Shown piece after piece: positions 1 through 8,940 of a stretch of 64,000 bases of DNA. Made by a program: the position numbers and the translations under genes. The notes under the pieces were generated by a model. The model was not told the DNA's origin. It worked only from the letters and a program-made list of their open reading frames with translations, and ran no database searches. Each line of letters opens with the position of its first letter. Within the stretch, counting starts at the first letter, position 1. This stretch comes from Candidatus Methylomirabilota bacterium (GTDB lineage: Bacteria > Methylomirabilota > Methylomirabilia > Rokubacteriales > CSP1-6): NCBI GenBank assembly GCA_035709005.1, contig DASTFB010000008.1:1-64000 (forward strand), given 5' to 3'.

Positions 1-1110
1 TCAGGGCTTCTTCCACACCGCCTCGATCTCGGCCCGGAACCGCTGCTTGAGCGTCTCCGATCGCTTGGCCGCCACCGCCTCGTCATAGACGTTGGCGACC
101 TCGCCGTCGAAGTACGACCGCACACCGCCGGTGAATTCCACGGCCTTCTCCGCCGTGGACCCGGGCGGTCCCTGGACGCGGAAGCGGGGCGTGATGGGGA
201 ACAGACCGCGCTCCATGAAGACCTTCTGGCCGCGCTCGGTGAGCAGGAACTCGACGAAAGCGCGGGCCGCCTGGGGATGACGGGCGCCGGCCAGGATCGC
301 CATGGGTTCGGGCGTGACGAAGGCGTTCTTGGGAGCCACGAACTTGATGTCGAAGCCGGCCAGTCGTTCCTCGAACGCCATGTACGAAGGCACGGCGAAG
401 CCCGCCGCGTACTCGCCTTTGGCCACCACGCTCGGCACGTCACGACTGCGCGCGGTGAAGTGCCCGGTGTTGGCGGCCAGGCGCTTGAGCCAGGCCCAGC
501 CTTTCTCCTCACCCAGCATGGAGAGCATCACCTCGTAGGTCGCATTCGACGACGAGGAGCGGGTGGGGGCGCACTGGGCCACTTCACCGCGGAGCTTGGG
601 ATGCAGGAGATCCTCCCAGTCCTTGGGCTCGGGGACACCCAGCCGCTGCAGCCGCCGAGGATGGTAGACCAGCCCGTACGGCTCGAGGGCGGTGCCCACC
701 CAGTAGCCGTCCTTGTCCTTGAGGGGGACGGGCTTGGGCTTGCCGATCGAGGCCGGGATGGAGTCCCAGGCCTCGCGCCCGATCCCGACCTTCTGGAGCA
801 GCTTCTGCTCGACCAGCTTCTCGAAGAGCGCCGATTCGCCGCCCCAGAAGATGTCGGCCTCCGGCCGGCCCTTCCACTCGACGATGCGTCCGTAGGCGAT
901 CGGCGTGCCGGCCGGAATCGCGTTGACCTTCACGTTGACGTTCCAGGTCTGCCGGGCGTAGTCGGCGAAGGCCTTGAGGGCGGCGTCGTGGATGAACTTC
1001 GACACCGGGGTGATGAGCACGAGCTCGTCCTCGATGGGAGCAGACACCGCCGCCGAGACGGCCCCGAGCACCAGCAACACCGCGAGCACGAGCATCCCGA
1101 ATCGTCGCAT
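1..1110 (-). CDS. ABC transporter extracellular solute-binding protein
   Basis: A 369-residue periplasmic binding protein of the iron/phosphonate/putrescine-type family (bacterial extracellular solute-binding fold). Residues 1-24 form a clear signal peptide (MRRFGMLVLAVLLVLG, Ala-rich cleavage region), followed by the family-typical N-terminal strand (ELVLITPVSKF) and a mid-protein YGLVYHP strand. The ATG is supported by a strong Shine-Dalgarno AGGAGGAG at 1118-1125 that overlaps the stop codon of glpK, so the gene is translated as the last visible member of the glycerol operon. Its permease and ATPase partners would lie to the left of the window. The ligand cannot be read from sequence; context suggests a glycerol-derived or phosphorylated compound, but members of this family often bind Fe(III). 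Confidence 0.85.
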   Translation of the reverse strand: MRRFGMLVLAVLLVLGAVSAAVSAPIEDELVLITPVSKFIHDAALKAFADYARQTWNVNVKVNAIPAGTPIAYGRIVEWKGRPEADIFWGGESALFEKLVEQKLLQKVGIGREAWDSIPASIGKPKPVPLKDKDGYWVGTALEPYGLVYHPRRLQRLGVPEPKDWEDLLHPKLRGEVAQCAPTRSSSSNATYEVMLSMLGEEKGWAWLKRLAANTGHFTARSRDVPSVVAKGEYAAGFAVPSYMAFEERLAGFDIKFVAPKNAFVTPEPMAILAGARHPQAARAFVEFLLTERGQKVFMERGLFPITPRFRVQGPPGSTAEKAVEFTGGVRSYFDGEVANVYDEAVAAKRSETLKQRFRAEIEAVWKKP

Positions 1111-1123
1111 CGCTTGTCTCCTC

Positions 1124-2629
1124 CTAGTCTTGGGCACGCGCCCAGGCCCGCGCCCGCTCCACGGCTCGCCGCCAGCCTTCGTAGCGCTCGGCCCGCGCGG
1201 CCGCATCCATCGCGGGGGCGAACGTGCGCGCGATCGTCGTCCGCCCGGCCAGCGCGTCGAGCGAGCTCCAGAGGCCGGCGCCCAGGCCGGCCAGGTAGGC
1301 GGCGCCGAGTCCCGTGGTCTCGACGACCGCCGGCCGCAGCACGGGAATGCCCAGAATGTCCGCCTGAAATTGACAGAGGAAATCGTTGGCCGCCGCCCCG
1401 CCGTCCACCCGCAGCTGGCGAGCCGGGAACCCGGCGTCGGCCGCCATCACCTCCAGCACGTCGCGGCTCTGGTAGGCGATCGCCTCCAGCGCCGCCCGCA
1501 CCAGGTGGGCGGCCGTCGTGCCACGCGTCAAGCCCACCACGGTGCCCCGCGCGTACATGTCCCAGTAGGGCGCGCCCAGGCCGACGAAGGCCGGGACGAA
1601 GTACACGCCACCGGTGTCAGCCACCGATCCGGCCAGCGCCTCGCTCTCGGCTGCCGTGCGGATCACCCCGAGCCCGTCGCGGAGCCACTGCACGGCGGCC
1701 CCGGCGATGAAGATGCTGCCCTCGAGAGCATACGTCGTCGTCGACCCGATGCGCCACGCGATCGTCGTGACCAGCCCGTGCCCGGATGCCACCGGCGCGT
1801 CACCGGTGTTGAGCAGCACGAAGCCCCCCGTGCCGTAGGTGTTCTTGGCCATGCCCGGCTGGTAGCAGGCCTGGCCGAAGAGCGCGGCCTGCTGGTCGCC
1901 GGCGATGCCGGTGATGGGCACCCCTCGGGGAAGCCACCCGAGCTCGACGCTCTCGCCGAAGCTCCCCACCGACGACTGCACCCGGGGCAGGACCGACGCC
2001 GGCACGCCGAGCACGCCGAGCATCTCCGGACTCCAGTCGACCTTGCCCAGATCGAACAGGAGCGTTCGAGACGCATTGCTCACGTCGGTGGCGTGGACCC
2101 CGCCTCCGGTGAGCTTCCAGAGCAGCCAGCTGTCCACGGTGCCGAAGGCCAGGTCGCCGCGCTCGGCCCGCGGCCGCGCTCCCGGCACGTGGTCCAGCAG
2201 CCAGCGCAGCTTGGTGCCGGAGAAATAGGCATCCAGGACGAGGCCGGTGGTCCGGCGGACGCGTGCCTCGTGACCGTCTCGGCGGAGACGATCGCACATC
2301 TCGGCCGTGCGCCGGCACTGCCACACGATCGCCCGGTGCACCGGCGTGCCGCTCGCCCGCTCCCACAGCAGCGTCGTCTCCCGCTGGTTGGTGATCCCGA
2401 CCGCCCCCACCTCACGGCCGGCGACGCCGGCGGTCTTGAGAGCGGCCTGGGCCGCCAGCTGGGTCGTCTCCCAGATCTCGGCGGGATCGTGCTCGACCCA
2501 CCCGGGTTGGGGAAAGTGCTGAGGGAGCTCCGCGTAGCCGCGGGCCCGCACCCGACCCTCGGGATCGACGATCAGCGCCGTCGAGCCGGATGTGCCCTGG
2601 TCGAGGGCCAGCACGTAGGGCCGCGTCAT
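1124..2629 (-). CDS. glpK: Glycerol kinase
   Basis: A 501-residue FGGY-family kinase that makes sn-glycerol 3-phosphate from glycerol and ATP in the cytoplasm. The N-terminal phosphate-binding segment [14 protein letters not shown], the [10 protein letters not shown] motif, the [13 protein letters not shown] segment and the C-terminal [19 protein letters not shown] motif are all characteristic of GlpK, and the length matches the family. The start is ATG at 2627-2629; an in-frame extension upstream has no family similarity. It lies 34 nt downstream of the GDPD gene and two genes after glpD, so phosphodiester-derived and free glycerol both feed the same G3P pool. Identification as glycerol rather than xylulose kinase rests on motif similarity plus the glpD neighbour. 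Confidence 0.96.
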   Translation of the reverse strand: MTRPYVLALDQGTSGSTALIVDPEGRVRARGYAELPQHFPQPGWVEHDPAEIWETTQLAAQAALKTAGVAGREVGAVGITNQRETTLLWERASGTPVHRAIVWQCRRTAEMCDRLRRDGHEARVRRTTGLVLDAYFSGTKLRWLLDHVPGARPRAERGDLAFGTVDSWLLWKLTGGGVHATDVSNASRTLLFDLGKVDWSPEMLGVLGVPASVLPRVQSSVGSFGESVELGWLPRGVPITGIAGDQQAALFGQACYQPGMAKNTYGTGGFVLLNTGDAPVASGHGLVTTIAWRIGSTTTYALEGSIFIAGAAVQWLRDGLGVIRTAAESEALAGSVADTGGVYFVPAFVGLGAPYWDMYARGTVVGLTRGTTAAHLVRAALEAIAYQSRDVLEVMAADAGFPARQLRVDGGAAANDFLCQFQADILGIPVLRPAVVETTGLGAAYLAGLGAGLWSSLDALAGRTTIARTFAPAMDAAARAERYEGWRRAVERARAWARAQD

Positions 2630-2663
2630 CCGAGCCTCGGCGCCGGCGGCAGGCCGCCTGCTG

Positions 2664-3479
2664 TCATCGGCCGACCACGCGCAGAGCCAGGTCGGGTCGA
2701 TCGCTGATGACGATGTCCACCCCCAGTCCGATGGCCCGGCGGAGATCGGCCTCCGCATTCACCGTCCACGCGGCCAGCAGCAAGCGAGCCCGCCGAGCCG
2801 CCGTCGCCATCGCGACATCGATGAGCCGGTGGTCGACGCCGACGGCGGCCGCGCCCAGGTCGACGGCCCGGGCGACCGTCGCCCCCGGAGCGACCCGCTC
2901 ACACCCGACCCCGCCCCGCTCGACGAGGAGCACCGTGCGCACCGTCGCGTCCAGGTCGCGCACGCGGCGCAGGGTCGCCGGCTCGAAGGCCATGATCAGG
3001 GTTCGCCGGGCGAGCCCGTGCTCGCCGAGGAGGGCCAGCACGCGCTCCTCGATACCCGGATACCGCCGGCCGCGCTCGTCGACTTTGATTTCCAGCAAGA
3101 GGCCGGCCCGGCTCGGGGCCACGATCTCGAGGAGATCGCCAAGGGCGGGGATGGGCTCCTCGGTCAGGCTTCCGTCCGGGGCCCGGAGCCGCCACTGCAG
3201 GAGATCCGCGCGGCGGGTCCGGCCGACTGCTCCCGTACCGCTGGTCGTGCGGTCCAGGGTGGCGTCGTGCAGCACCACGACTTCGCCGTCAGCGGTCAGG
3301 TGCACGTCGGTCTCGACGTCGTCGACCCCCAGGGCGAGCGCGTTGCGATAGGCGGCCAGGCTGTTCTCCAACCACAGGAGGGCGCCGCCCCGGTGAGCCG
3401 CCACCCGGGGGCCGGCCCCGCCCGCGGGCAGGAGCGCGGACCCCAGCGTCAGACCGAACAGGGCGAGCCCGCTCATCAT
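2664..3479 (-). CDS. Glycerophosphodiester phosphodiesterase (GDPD family)
   Basis: A 271-residue GDPD-family TIM-barrel enzyme that hydrolyses deacylated phospholipid head groups to sn-glycerol 3-phosphate plus an alcohol. The catalytic and metal-binding signature is intact: AHRGG near residue 29, [24 protein letters not shown], then LLLEIKVDE and the terminal DRPDLAL. Residues 1-25 ([20 protein letters not shown]) look like a signal peptide or membrane anchor, so the enzyme may act in the periplasm. It sits between glpD and glpK and supplies their common intermediate. Its double ATG overlaps the stop codon of a short remnant (3476-3539) that resembles the C-terminus of another GDPD protein. 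Confidence 0.93.
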   Translation of the reverse strand: MMSGLALFGLTLGSALLPAGGAGPRVAAHRGGALLWLENSLAAYRNALALGVDDVETDVHLTADGEVVVLHDATLDRTTSGTGAVGRTRRADLLQWRLRAPDGSLTEEPIPALGDLLEIVAPSRAGLLLEIKVDERGRRYPGIEERVLALLGEHGLARRTLIMAFEPATLRRVRDLDATVRTVLLVERGGVGCERVAPGATVARAVDLGAAAVGVDHRLIDVAMATAARRARLLLAAWTVNAEADLRRAIGLGVDIVISDRPDLALRVVGR

Positions 3480-3539
3480 CGTCCCGGTATTCGCCTGGCG
3501 AGGTCGGGCCGATCGGTCGTCAGCACGCGCGGTGCTGGC
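3476..3539 (-). pseudogene. Remnant of a second GDPD gene (C-terminal tail only)
   Basis: Between the glpD stop and the GDPD start, one minus-strand frame reads [17 protein letters not shown] and then stops. This closely matches the end of the intact neighbour ([17 protein letters not shown], then stop), including the DRPDLA block and the same distance to the stop codon. No start codon or catalytic part remains. The simplest explanation is a former tandem pair of GDPD genes in which the first copy was deleted apart from its last ~17 codons. It is only about 55 bp long, so chance similarity cannot be fully excluded. Confidence 0.5.
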
Positions 3540-5162
3540 CTAGTCGCGGAAGCGCCGGGCGCGTGCGACGTGGGCGTGATAGGCGTCGAGCTCGGCCTGC
3601 AGGCGCCGCGGCGTCCATCCCGCCAGCTGGGCCATGCGCCGCGCGATCGCCTCGGCGCAGTCGAGACCCTGACAGCGGCTGGTACCGATCCCGGTCCGGC
3701 GGAGCAGCACGTCTTGCAGCGAAGCGGCCAGCTCGTCGTGCACCGCGGTGTGGAGCTGGGCCACGATCTCGGGATTCTGCGGACAGAGCAGCTCCGCCCC
3801 GCCCGGCACCTTACCGGCCAGCTCCATGACCCGCCGGTAGCCGCGACCGTAGGTCGCCACCAGCACTTCCAGTGTCTCGCGACCCAGACCGGAGGCGGCC
3901 ATCTCCGGCGTGACGTCGAGCCAGGTCCGGGTCTCCACACGGCCCACCTCGCCATCCACGCCATCGAGCATGAGGCGGTCCGTCCGACCGGCGACCGAAC
4001 GCTCCAGCGTTCTGAGGACTCGATCGCCGAGCTCCGCGGCCAGGCTCCGGTAGCAGGTGAGCTTGGTTCCGGTGATCGACAGCAGCGTGCCGGCCGCCTC
4101 CGGCACGATCCGGTGGACCCGAGACACGTCGGAGGCGCGTCCGCCCTCCTCCCAGGACAGCGGCCGGACTCCGGCATACGTGTAGGCCACTTGCTCGGGA
4201 CTGACGCGATGGTCGGGCACGGTCTTGCGCACCTCGCCGAGCAGGTACTCGACTTCCTGCCGCGTCGCGGCCAGCCTGTCGAGGTCGCCGTCGAAGTCGG
4301 TGTCGGTGGTGCCGACCAGCGAGAAGTCGCGCCACGGAATCACGAAGATCATGCGGTCGTCACTCGTGCTCTGATAGATCGCCCGCTCGCTGAGCCGCGG
4401 CAGCAAGCAGTGGATTCCCTTCGTCCGCCTCACGATCCGGGCCCCGCGCTCGGTGATGCCGGCCCGCTGGCGGATCAGGTCCACCCACGGCCCCGTCGCG
4501 TTGACGATCACCTTACCCCGCAAGGTGACCATCCGGTCGGTGAGGAGGTCACGCGCCTTGACGGCCACCAGGCCTCCGTGGCGGTCGCGCAGGAACTCTT
4601 CGGCCTCGGCGTAGTTGAAGGCCCGGGCCCCGTGACGGCAGGCCGACAGGATGTTCTCCAGGCAGAGCCGCTCGGGAAACAGCAGGAGATCGTCGAAGTA
4701 GTAGCCGGCGCCTTTGAGATCGCGGGCGCGCAGCGCCGGCTCCAGACTGAGGGCGTCGACCGGGGCCAGCACGCGGGAGCGCTCGCGCCCGCGCCGCGGC
4801 GCCAGCCAGTCGTACAGCCGCAGCCCGATCCGCACCTTGATGACGCTGCGCGAGGACTCTCGGTACACCGGCACCAGGAAGGGCAGCGGACGCACCAGGT
4901 GGGGAGCCAGCCGCCTGAGCGTTTCGCGCTCGCGGAGCGACTCCCGCACCAGCCCGAAGTCGAACAGCTCGAGGTAGCGGAGACCGCCGTGGATCAGCTT
5001 CGAGGATCGCGAGGTCGTGCCGGAGGCGAAATCCCCCTTGTCCAGCAGGGCCACCGACACGCCGCGCAGGGCGAGGTCACGGGCGGCGCCGGCCCCGGCC
5101 ACGCCGCCGCCGAGAATGATGACATCGTAGTCGCCATCGGTCAGCTCGATTGCCCGCGCCAT
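3540..5162 (-). CDS. glpD: Glycerol-3-phosphate dehydrogenase (FAD-dependent, aerobic type)
   Basis: A 540-residue FAD-linked dehydrogenase that oxidises sn-glycerol 3-phosphate to dihydroxyacetone phosphate and passes electrons to quinone at the inner membrane. The Rossmann FAD-binding motif is visible near residue 15 (IILGGGVAGAGAARDLALRG), followed by the FASGTTSRSSKLIHGGLRYLE signature of the GlpD/GlpA family, NATGPWVD, and VGTTDTDFDGD. Length fits single-subunit GlpD. The ATG at 5160-5162 lies inside the end of the HAD phosphatase gene (22-nt overlap), indicating translational coupling. Genes upstream and downstream on the same strand (HAD phosphatase, GDPD, glpK) all handle glycerol phosphates. 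Confidence 0.95.
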   Translation of the reverse strand: MARAIELTDGDYDVIILGGGVAGAGAARDLALRGVSVALLDKGDFASGTTSRSSKLIHGGLRYLELFDFGLVRESLRERETLRRLAPHLVRPLPFLVPVYRESSRSVIKVRIGLRLYDWLAPRRGRERSRVLAPVDALSLEPALRARDLKGAGYYFDDLLLFPERLCLENILSACRHGARAFNYAEAEEFLRDRHGGLVAVKARDLLTDRMVTLRGKVIVNATGPWVDLIRQRAGITERGARIVRRTKGIHCLLPRLSERAIYQSTSDDRMIFVIPWRDFSLVGTTDTDFDGDLDRLAATRQEVEYLLGEVRKTVPDHRVSPEQVAYTYAGVRPLSWEEGGRASDVSRVHRIVPEAAGTLLSITGTKLTCYRSLAAELGDRVLRTLERSVAGRTDRLMLDGVDGEVGRVETRTWLDVTPEMAASGLGRETLEVLVATYGRGYRRVMELAGKVPGGAELLCPQNPEIVAQLHTAVHDELAASLQDVLLRRTGIGTSRCQGLDCAEAIARRMAQLAGWTPRRLQAELDAYHAHVARARRFRD

Positions 5163-5953
5163 GGCTCGAGAAGGTCCCGAATGGATCGTATCACGGCGTC
5201 CGGCGCCACCTCGGCGATGCGGGGATCGTCGCCGCCCGTGACACCGCTCAGCACCAGCACGGTCGCGAGCCCCCGGTGCTTGCCCATCACGATGTCCGTC
5301 TCGATGCGATCGCCCACGATCACGCAATCGGTCGCCGGCACGTCCAGGGCGGCCAGCGCGACGTCCAGGATGATGGGGGAGGGCTTGCCGACGACGATGT
5401 CGACGACTCGCGTGGTGACGGCCTCCACCGCGGCGATCATGCCAGCGCAGTCCGGGATCTCGCCGTCCTCGGTGGGACAGGTGCGGTCGGGATTGGTGGC
5501 GATCAACCGGGCACCGCTGCGGCGAACGGCCTGCAGGGCCGTGTTCAGCTTGGCGTAGTCGAAGGTGCGGTCGAAGGCGATCACCACCCAGCGCACGTGA
5601 TGGTCCCGGCGCACCTCGAAGCCGTGCGCCGCCAGCTCGGCGATGAGCGGCGGCTCCCCGATGACGAAGACCGGCGCCCCCGGATCGAGGGCGTGGAGGT
5701 GGCGAGCCAACACCAGCGTGGCCGTGATCACGTCCTCGGCCCGGGTGGGGATGCCCAGCGCGGTCAGCTTGCCGGCGTAATCCGCGCGCGTCTGGAGCGG
5801 CTTGTTGGAGAGGAAGGCGACGCGGCGGCCGGCCTCGCGCAGGCTCAGGATCGCGTCAGCGGCGCCGGGGATGAGGGCGTCGCCCCGGTACACGGTACCG
5901 TCCAGGTCGAAGAGCCAGCCGCGGTGGGGGAGCTGCCGGAACAGCGCGGTCAC
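5141..5953 (-). CDS. HAD-IIA family phosphatase (NagD / glycerol-phosphate phosphatase-like)
   Basis: A 270-residue haloacid-dehalogenase superfamily hydrolase with a C2-type cap. Motif I DLDGTVYRG is at residues 16-24, motif II serine in FLSNKPLQ, and motif IV in VGDRIETDIVMGK; all catalytic aspartates are present. Members of subclass IIA dephosphorylate small phosphates such as 2-phosphoglycolate, p-nitrophenyl phosphate, UMP or glycerol phosphate. It starts with GTG at 5953 and its last 22 nt overlap glpD, so here a role in turning over excess glycerol phosphate is the most natural inference. That is from context only; residues cannot distinguish the substrate. Confidence 0.85.
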   Translation of the reverse strand: MTALFRQLPHRGWLFDLDGTVYRGDALIPGAADAILSLREAGRRVAFLSNKPLQTRADYAGKLTALGIPTRAEDVITATLVLARHLHALDPGAPVFVIGEPPLIAELAAHGFEVRRDHHVRWVVIAFDRTFDYAKLNTALQAVRRSGARLIATNPDRTCPTEDGEIPDCAGMIAAVEAVTTRVVDIVVGKPSPIILDVALAALDVPATDCVIVGDRIETDIVMGKHRGLATVLVLSGVTGGDDPRIAEVAPDAVIRSIRDLLEPWRGQSS

Positions 5954-5983
5954 GGCGAGCGCCCACCGGCCATCCCGACGCCG

Positions 5984-7426
5984 TTAGCGCAGCAGCGGAG
6001 CGACCGCGGCCGCCGCGAGGTCGGCGAAGGGCGCCGGGACGACGCCGAGCAGCACGATGCCGACCAGCGCGATGGTCAATCCGAGCACGCCGGCGAACGA
6101 CGGCGTCGGCGCGGCGGTGGCGCCTTCGGGCTCGCGCATGTACATCTGAACGATCACCCGCAGGTAATAGTAGGCGGCCAGCGCGGAGTTCAGCACCGCA
6201 ATGACGGCGAGCCAGACGAATCCTGCCCGGACGGCGGCCCCGAAGAGATAGACCTTCCCCACGAAGCCGGCCAGCGGGGGGATGCCGATCAGCGAGAGGA
6301 GGAACAGGCTCAGGGCCAGGGCCAGCACGGGGTGTCGCCGGCCGAGCCCGGCATAGTCTCGCACGTTGACCGCCTCCTCGCCGGCCCGCTCGCACAGGGC
6401 GATCACGCCGAACGTGCCGGCCGTGGTGAAGGTGTAGGCGAGCAGGTAGAAGAGCACGGCGCCGGCGCCCGACGGCCCGCCGGCCACGACCCCCACCAGC
6501 ATGTAGCCCACGTGGGCCACCGAGGAGTAGGCCAGCATGCGCTTGAGGTTGGACTGGGCGATGGCCACGACGTTGCCGACCGTCATGGTGAGCGCGGCCA
6601 GCGCCCAGAACACCGGGGTGGCGTCGGCCTGGACCGTGCGCAGCCCGGCTACCACCAGCCGGATGAGGGCCGCGAACACCGCGGCCTTGGAGCCGGTGGC
6701 GATGAAGGCGGTGACGCTGGTCGGCGCCCCCTGGTAGACATCGGGCGCCCACATGTGGAACGGCACCGAGGAGATCTTGAAGCCGAAGCCGACCAGCAGC
6801 AGGCCCAGGCCGATCAGGACGAGCGGCGTGCGCGGCGTGGCGGCGACGCGATCGAAGTTCGTGGAGCCCGCCGCCCCGTACAGGAGCGCGATGCCGTAGA
6901 GCAGGAACGCCGAGGCGAAGACGCCCAGCAGAAAGTACTTCATCGACGCCTCGCCGGCGTCCCGCCGCCGCTTGAAGACGCCGGCCAGCACGTAGAGGGA
7001 CAGCGACATGAGCTCCACGGCCAGGAACACCACGATGAGGTCGTTGGCCGAGGCGAGGAGCAGCATGCCCGAGGTCGCAAAGAGCACCAACGCGTAGTAC
7101 TCGGCCGAGTCCGCGCCGGCGCGGCGCAGGTAGTCCAGCGACATCAGCACGGCCAGCGCCGCCGCATACGTCACCACCAGGTGGAAGAACAGGGCGTAGT
7201 TGTCGAGGACGATCATGCCCCGGAAGCCCGGGCCCCGGCCGCCCCACACCGCCAGCGTCGCCAGCTGCGCGCCGATCAAGCCCGCCAGCGCCAGCAACCC
7301 CAGGTGCGCTTTGCGGTCTCGGGGGGGCAGGAGATCCGCCAGCAGCACCAGCACGGCGGTCCCCAGCACGATGAGCGTGGGCAGGACCGTGCCGAGCGCG
7401 ATGGGAGGCGCGGCGATCGGGGTCAT
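5984..7426 (-). CDS. nuoN: NADH-quinone oxidoreductase subunit N
   Basis: A 480-residue polytopic protein with about 14 predicted membrane helices, one of the three antiporter-like proton-pumping subunits of respiratory complex I. The conserved block SSVPFHMWAPDVYQGAPTSV and the helix with SKAAVFAALIRL carry the expected charged residues; the repeated YSSVAHVGYMLVG segment is also typical. The ATG at 7424-7426 overlaps the stop of nuoM by 4 nt (ATGA). Only nuoL, nuoM and nuoN are present here, in the usual L-M-N order, so the peripheral arm and subunits A-K must be encoded elsewhere. Confidence 0.95.
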   Translation of the reverse strand: MTPIAAPPIALGTVLPTLIVLGTAVLVLLADLLPPRDRKAHLGLLALAGLIGAQLATLAVWGGRGPGFRGMIVLDNYALFFHLVVTYAAALAVLMSLDYLRRAGADSAEYYALVLFATSGMLLLASANDLIVVFLAVELMSLSLYVLAGVFKRRRDAGEASMKYFLLGVFASAFLLYGIALLYGAAGSTNFDRVAATPRTPLVLIGLGLLLVGFGFKISSVPFHMWAPDVYQGAPTSVTAFIATGSKAAVFAALIRLVVAGLRTVQADATPVFWALAALTMTVGNVVAIAQSNLKRMLAYSSVAHVGYMLVGVVAGGPSGAGAVLFYLLAYTFTTAGTFGVIALCERAGEEAVNVRDYAGLGRRHPVLALALSLFLLSLIGIPPLAGFVGKVYLFGAAVRAGFVWLAVIAVLNSALAAYYYLRVIVQMYMREPEGATAAPTPSFAGVLGLTIALVGIVLLGVVPAPFADLAAAAVAPLLR

Positions 7427-8940
7427 CGACTCGCGGCGGCGCGGGTCCCGCCGGTCTTGGACTCCACCTGGGCGATGAGCGCCTTCAGCGAGGCCTCGGT
7501 GGGCCCGGTGAACGTCAATGGATAGACGCCGATCCAAACGATCAGCACCACCACGGGCGCCAGGAGGGCCCACTCGCGCCGGTCGAGGTCGGGGAGCCGG
7601 CGGTTGTCCTCGTGCTGGACTTCGCCGAAGAAGACCCGCTGGTACATCCACAGCAGATAGACGGCGGCGAAGATGATGCCCGTGGTAGCCACCGCCGCGA
7701 GCAGCCGGTTGACCTGAAAGGCGCCGACCAGGACGAGGAACTCGCCCACGAACCCGTTGAGGCCGGGCAGCCCCAGGGAGGACAGCGCGGCGACCAGGAA
7801 CACCGCGGACAGCGCCGGCATCACCTGCCACAGGCCGCCGAAGTCGGCGATGCGGCGCGTGTGGCGGCGCTCGTAGATCATGCCGACCAGCAGGAACAGC
7901 GCCCCCGTGGACAGTCCGTGGTTGACCATCTGGATCAGGCCGCCCGTCATGCCCTGCACGTTGAGCGTGAAGATGCCCAGCACGACGAAGCCCAGGTGGC
8001 TGACGCTCGAGTACGCGACGAGCTTCTTGAGGTCGGGCTGGACGGTGGACACCCAGGCGCCGTAGACGATGCCAACGACGGCCAGCGCGAACATCAGCGG
8101 ACCGAAGGTCAGGCTGGCGTCCGGGAAGAAGGGCAGGCAGAAGCGCAAGAAGCCGTACGTCCCCATCTTGAGCAGGACCGCGGCCAGGATGACGGATCCG
8201 GCCGTGGGGGCCTCCACATGGGCGTCGGGCAGCCAGGTGTGGAACGGGAACAGAGGGACCTTGATCGCGAAGGCCAGGGCGAAGGCCGCGAACATGAGGT
8301 TCTGGGTCGGCCCGGGCGGGACGACCCACCGGGCCAGGGTGGGAACGTCGAAGGTGTACGTGCCGGTGGCGGCGCCGTGCTGGAAGTAGAGGACCAGGAT
8401 CGCCACCAGCATCAGGAGCGACCCGGCCATCGTGTACAGCACGAACTTGACGGCCGCGTAGATGCGCTCGGCGCCGCCCCAGACGCCGATGATCACGTAC
8501 ATGGGGATGAGCATGGCTTCCCAGAACACGTAGAAGAGGAACAGGTCGAGGCTCACGAAGACGCCCACCATCCCCGTCTCCAGCACCAGCATGGTGACCA
8601 CGAACTCCTTGACCCGGTCGTCGATGGCGCGCCAGGCGGAGCCCAGGGCCAGCGGGGTGATGAACGTCGTCAAGAGCACGAGGAGGAGGCTGATGCCATC
8701 GAGGCCCAGGTGGTAGCCGACGCCCAGCGTGGGAATCCACGGCAGGTGCTCCACGAACTGGTGGTCGGCGGACGCCCCGTCGAAGGCGAGGTACAGCGGC
8801 ACCGACAGCACGAAGGTGGCCAGGGCTACGGTCAGGGCCCCGCCGCGCAGCAGGGTTTGCCGTCGACGCGGGACGAAGGCCAGGACGAGCCCGCCCGCGG
8901 CCGGAAGGAACGTCACCGCCGTCAGGAGCCCCGGCGTCAT
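7423..8940 (-). CDS. nuoM: NADH-quinone oxidoreductase subunit M
   Basis: A 505-residue antiporter-like complex I subunit. Its key motifs are visible: YVFWEAMLIPMYVIIGVWGG with the membrane-embedded glutamate, KVPLFPFHTWLPDAHVEAPTAGSVILAAVLLKMG with the two lysines, and YSSVSHLGFVVLG. Start ATG at 8940 and stop at 7423 each overlap their neighbours by 4 nt (nuoL upstream, nuoN downstream), so the trio is one translationally coupled unit. Length and helix pattern match canonical NuoM rather than Mrp antiporter or hydrogenase-4 subunits, although those paralogues share the same fold. Confidence 0.95.
   Translation of the reverse strand: MTPGLLTAVTFLPAAGGLVLAFVPRRRQTLLRGGALTVALATFVLSVPLYLAFDGASADHQFVEHLPWIPTLGVGYHLGLDGISLLLVLLTTFITPLALGSAWRAIDDRVKEFVVTMLVLETGMVGVFVSLDLFLFYVFWEAMLIPMYVIIGVWGGAERIYAAVKFVLYTMAGSLLMLVAILVLYFQHGAATGTYTFDVPTLARWVVPPGPTQNLMFAAFALAFAIKVPLFPFHTWLPDAHVEAPTAGSVILAAVLLKMGTYGFLRFCLPFFPDASLTFGPLMFALAVVGIVYGAWVSTVQPDLKKLVAYSSVSHLGFVVLGIFTLNVQGMTGGLIQMVNHGLSTGALFLLVGMIYERRHTRRIADFGGLWQVMPALSAVFLVAALSSLGLPGLNGFVGEFLVLVGAFQVNRLLAAVATTGIIFAAVYLLWMYQRVFFGEVQHEDNRRLPDLDRREWALLAPVVVLIVWIGVYPLTFTGPTEASLKALIAQVESKTGGTRAAASR

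Noticed and set aside
2829-5558. Very long plus-strand open frame (over 900 codons) opposite glpD and GDPD
   Set aside because: It is His/Arg/Gly-rich, matches no fold, and mirrors the true genes; the strong GC third-position bias opens antisense frames throughout the window. The same applies to other long antisense frames, for example opposite glpK and hemE.
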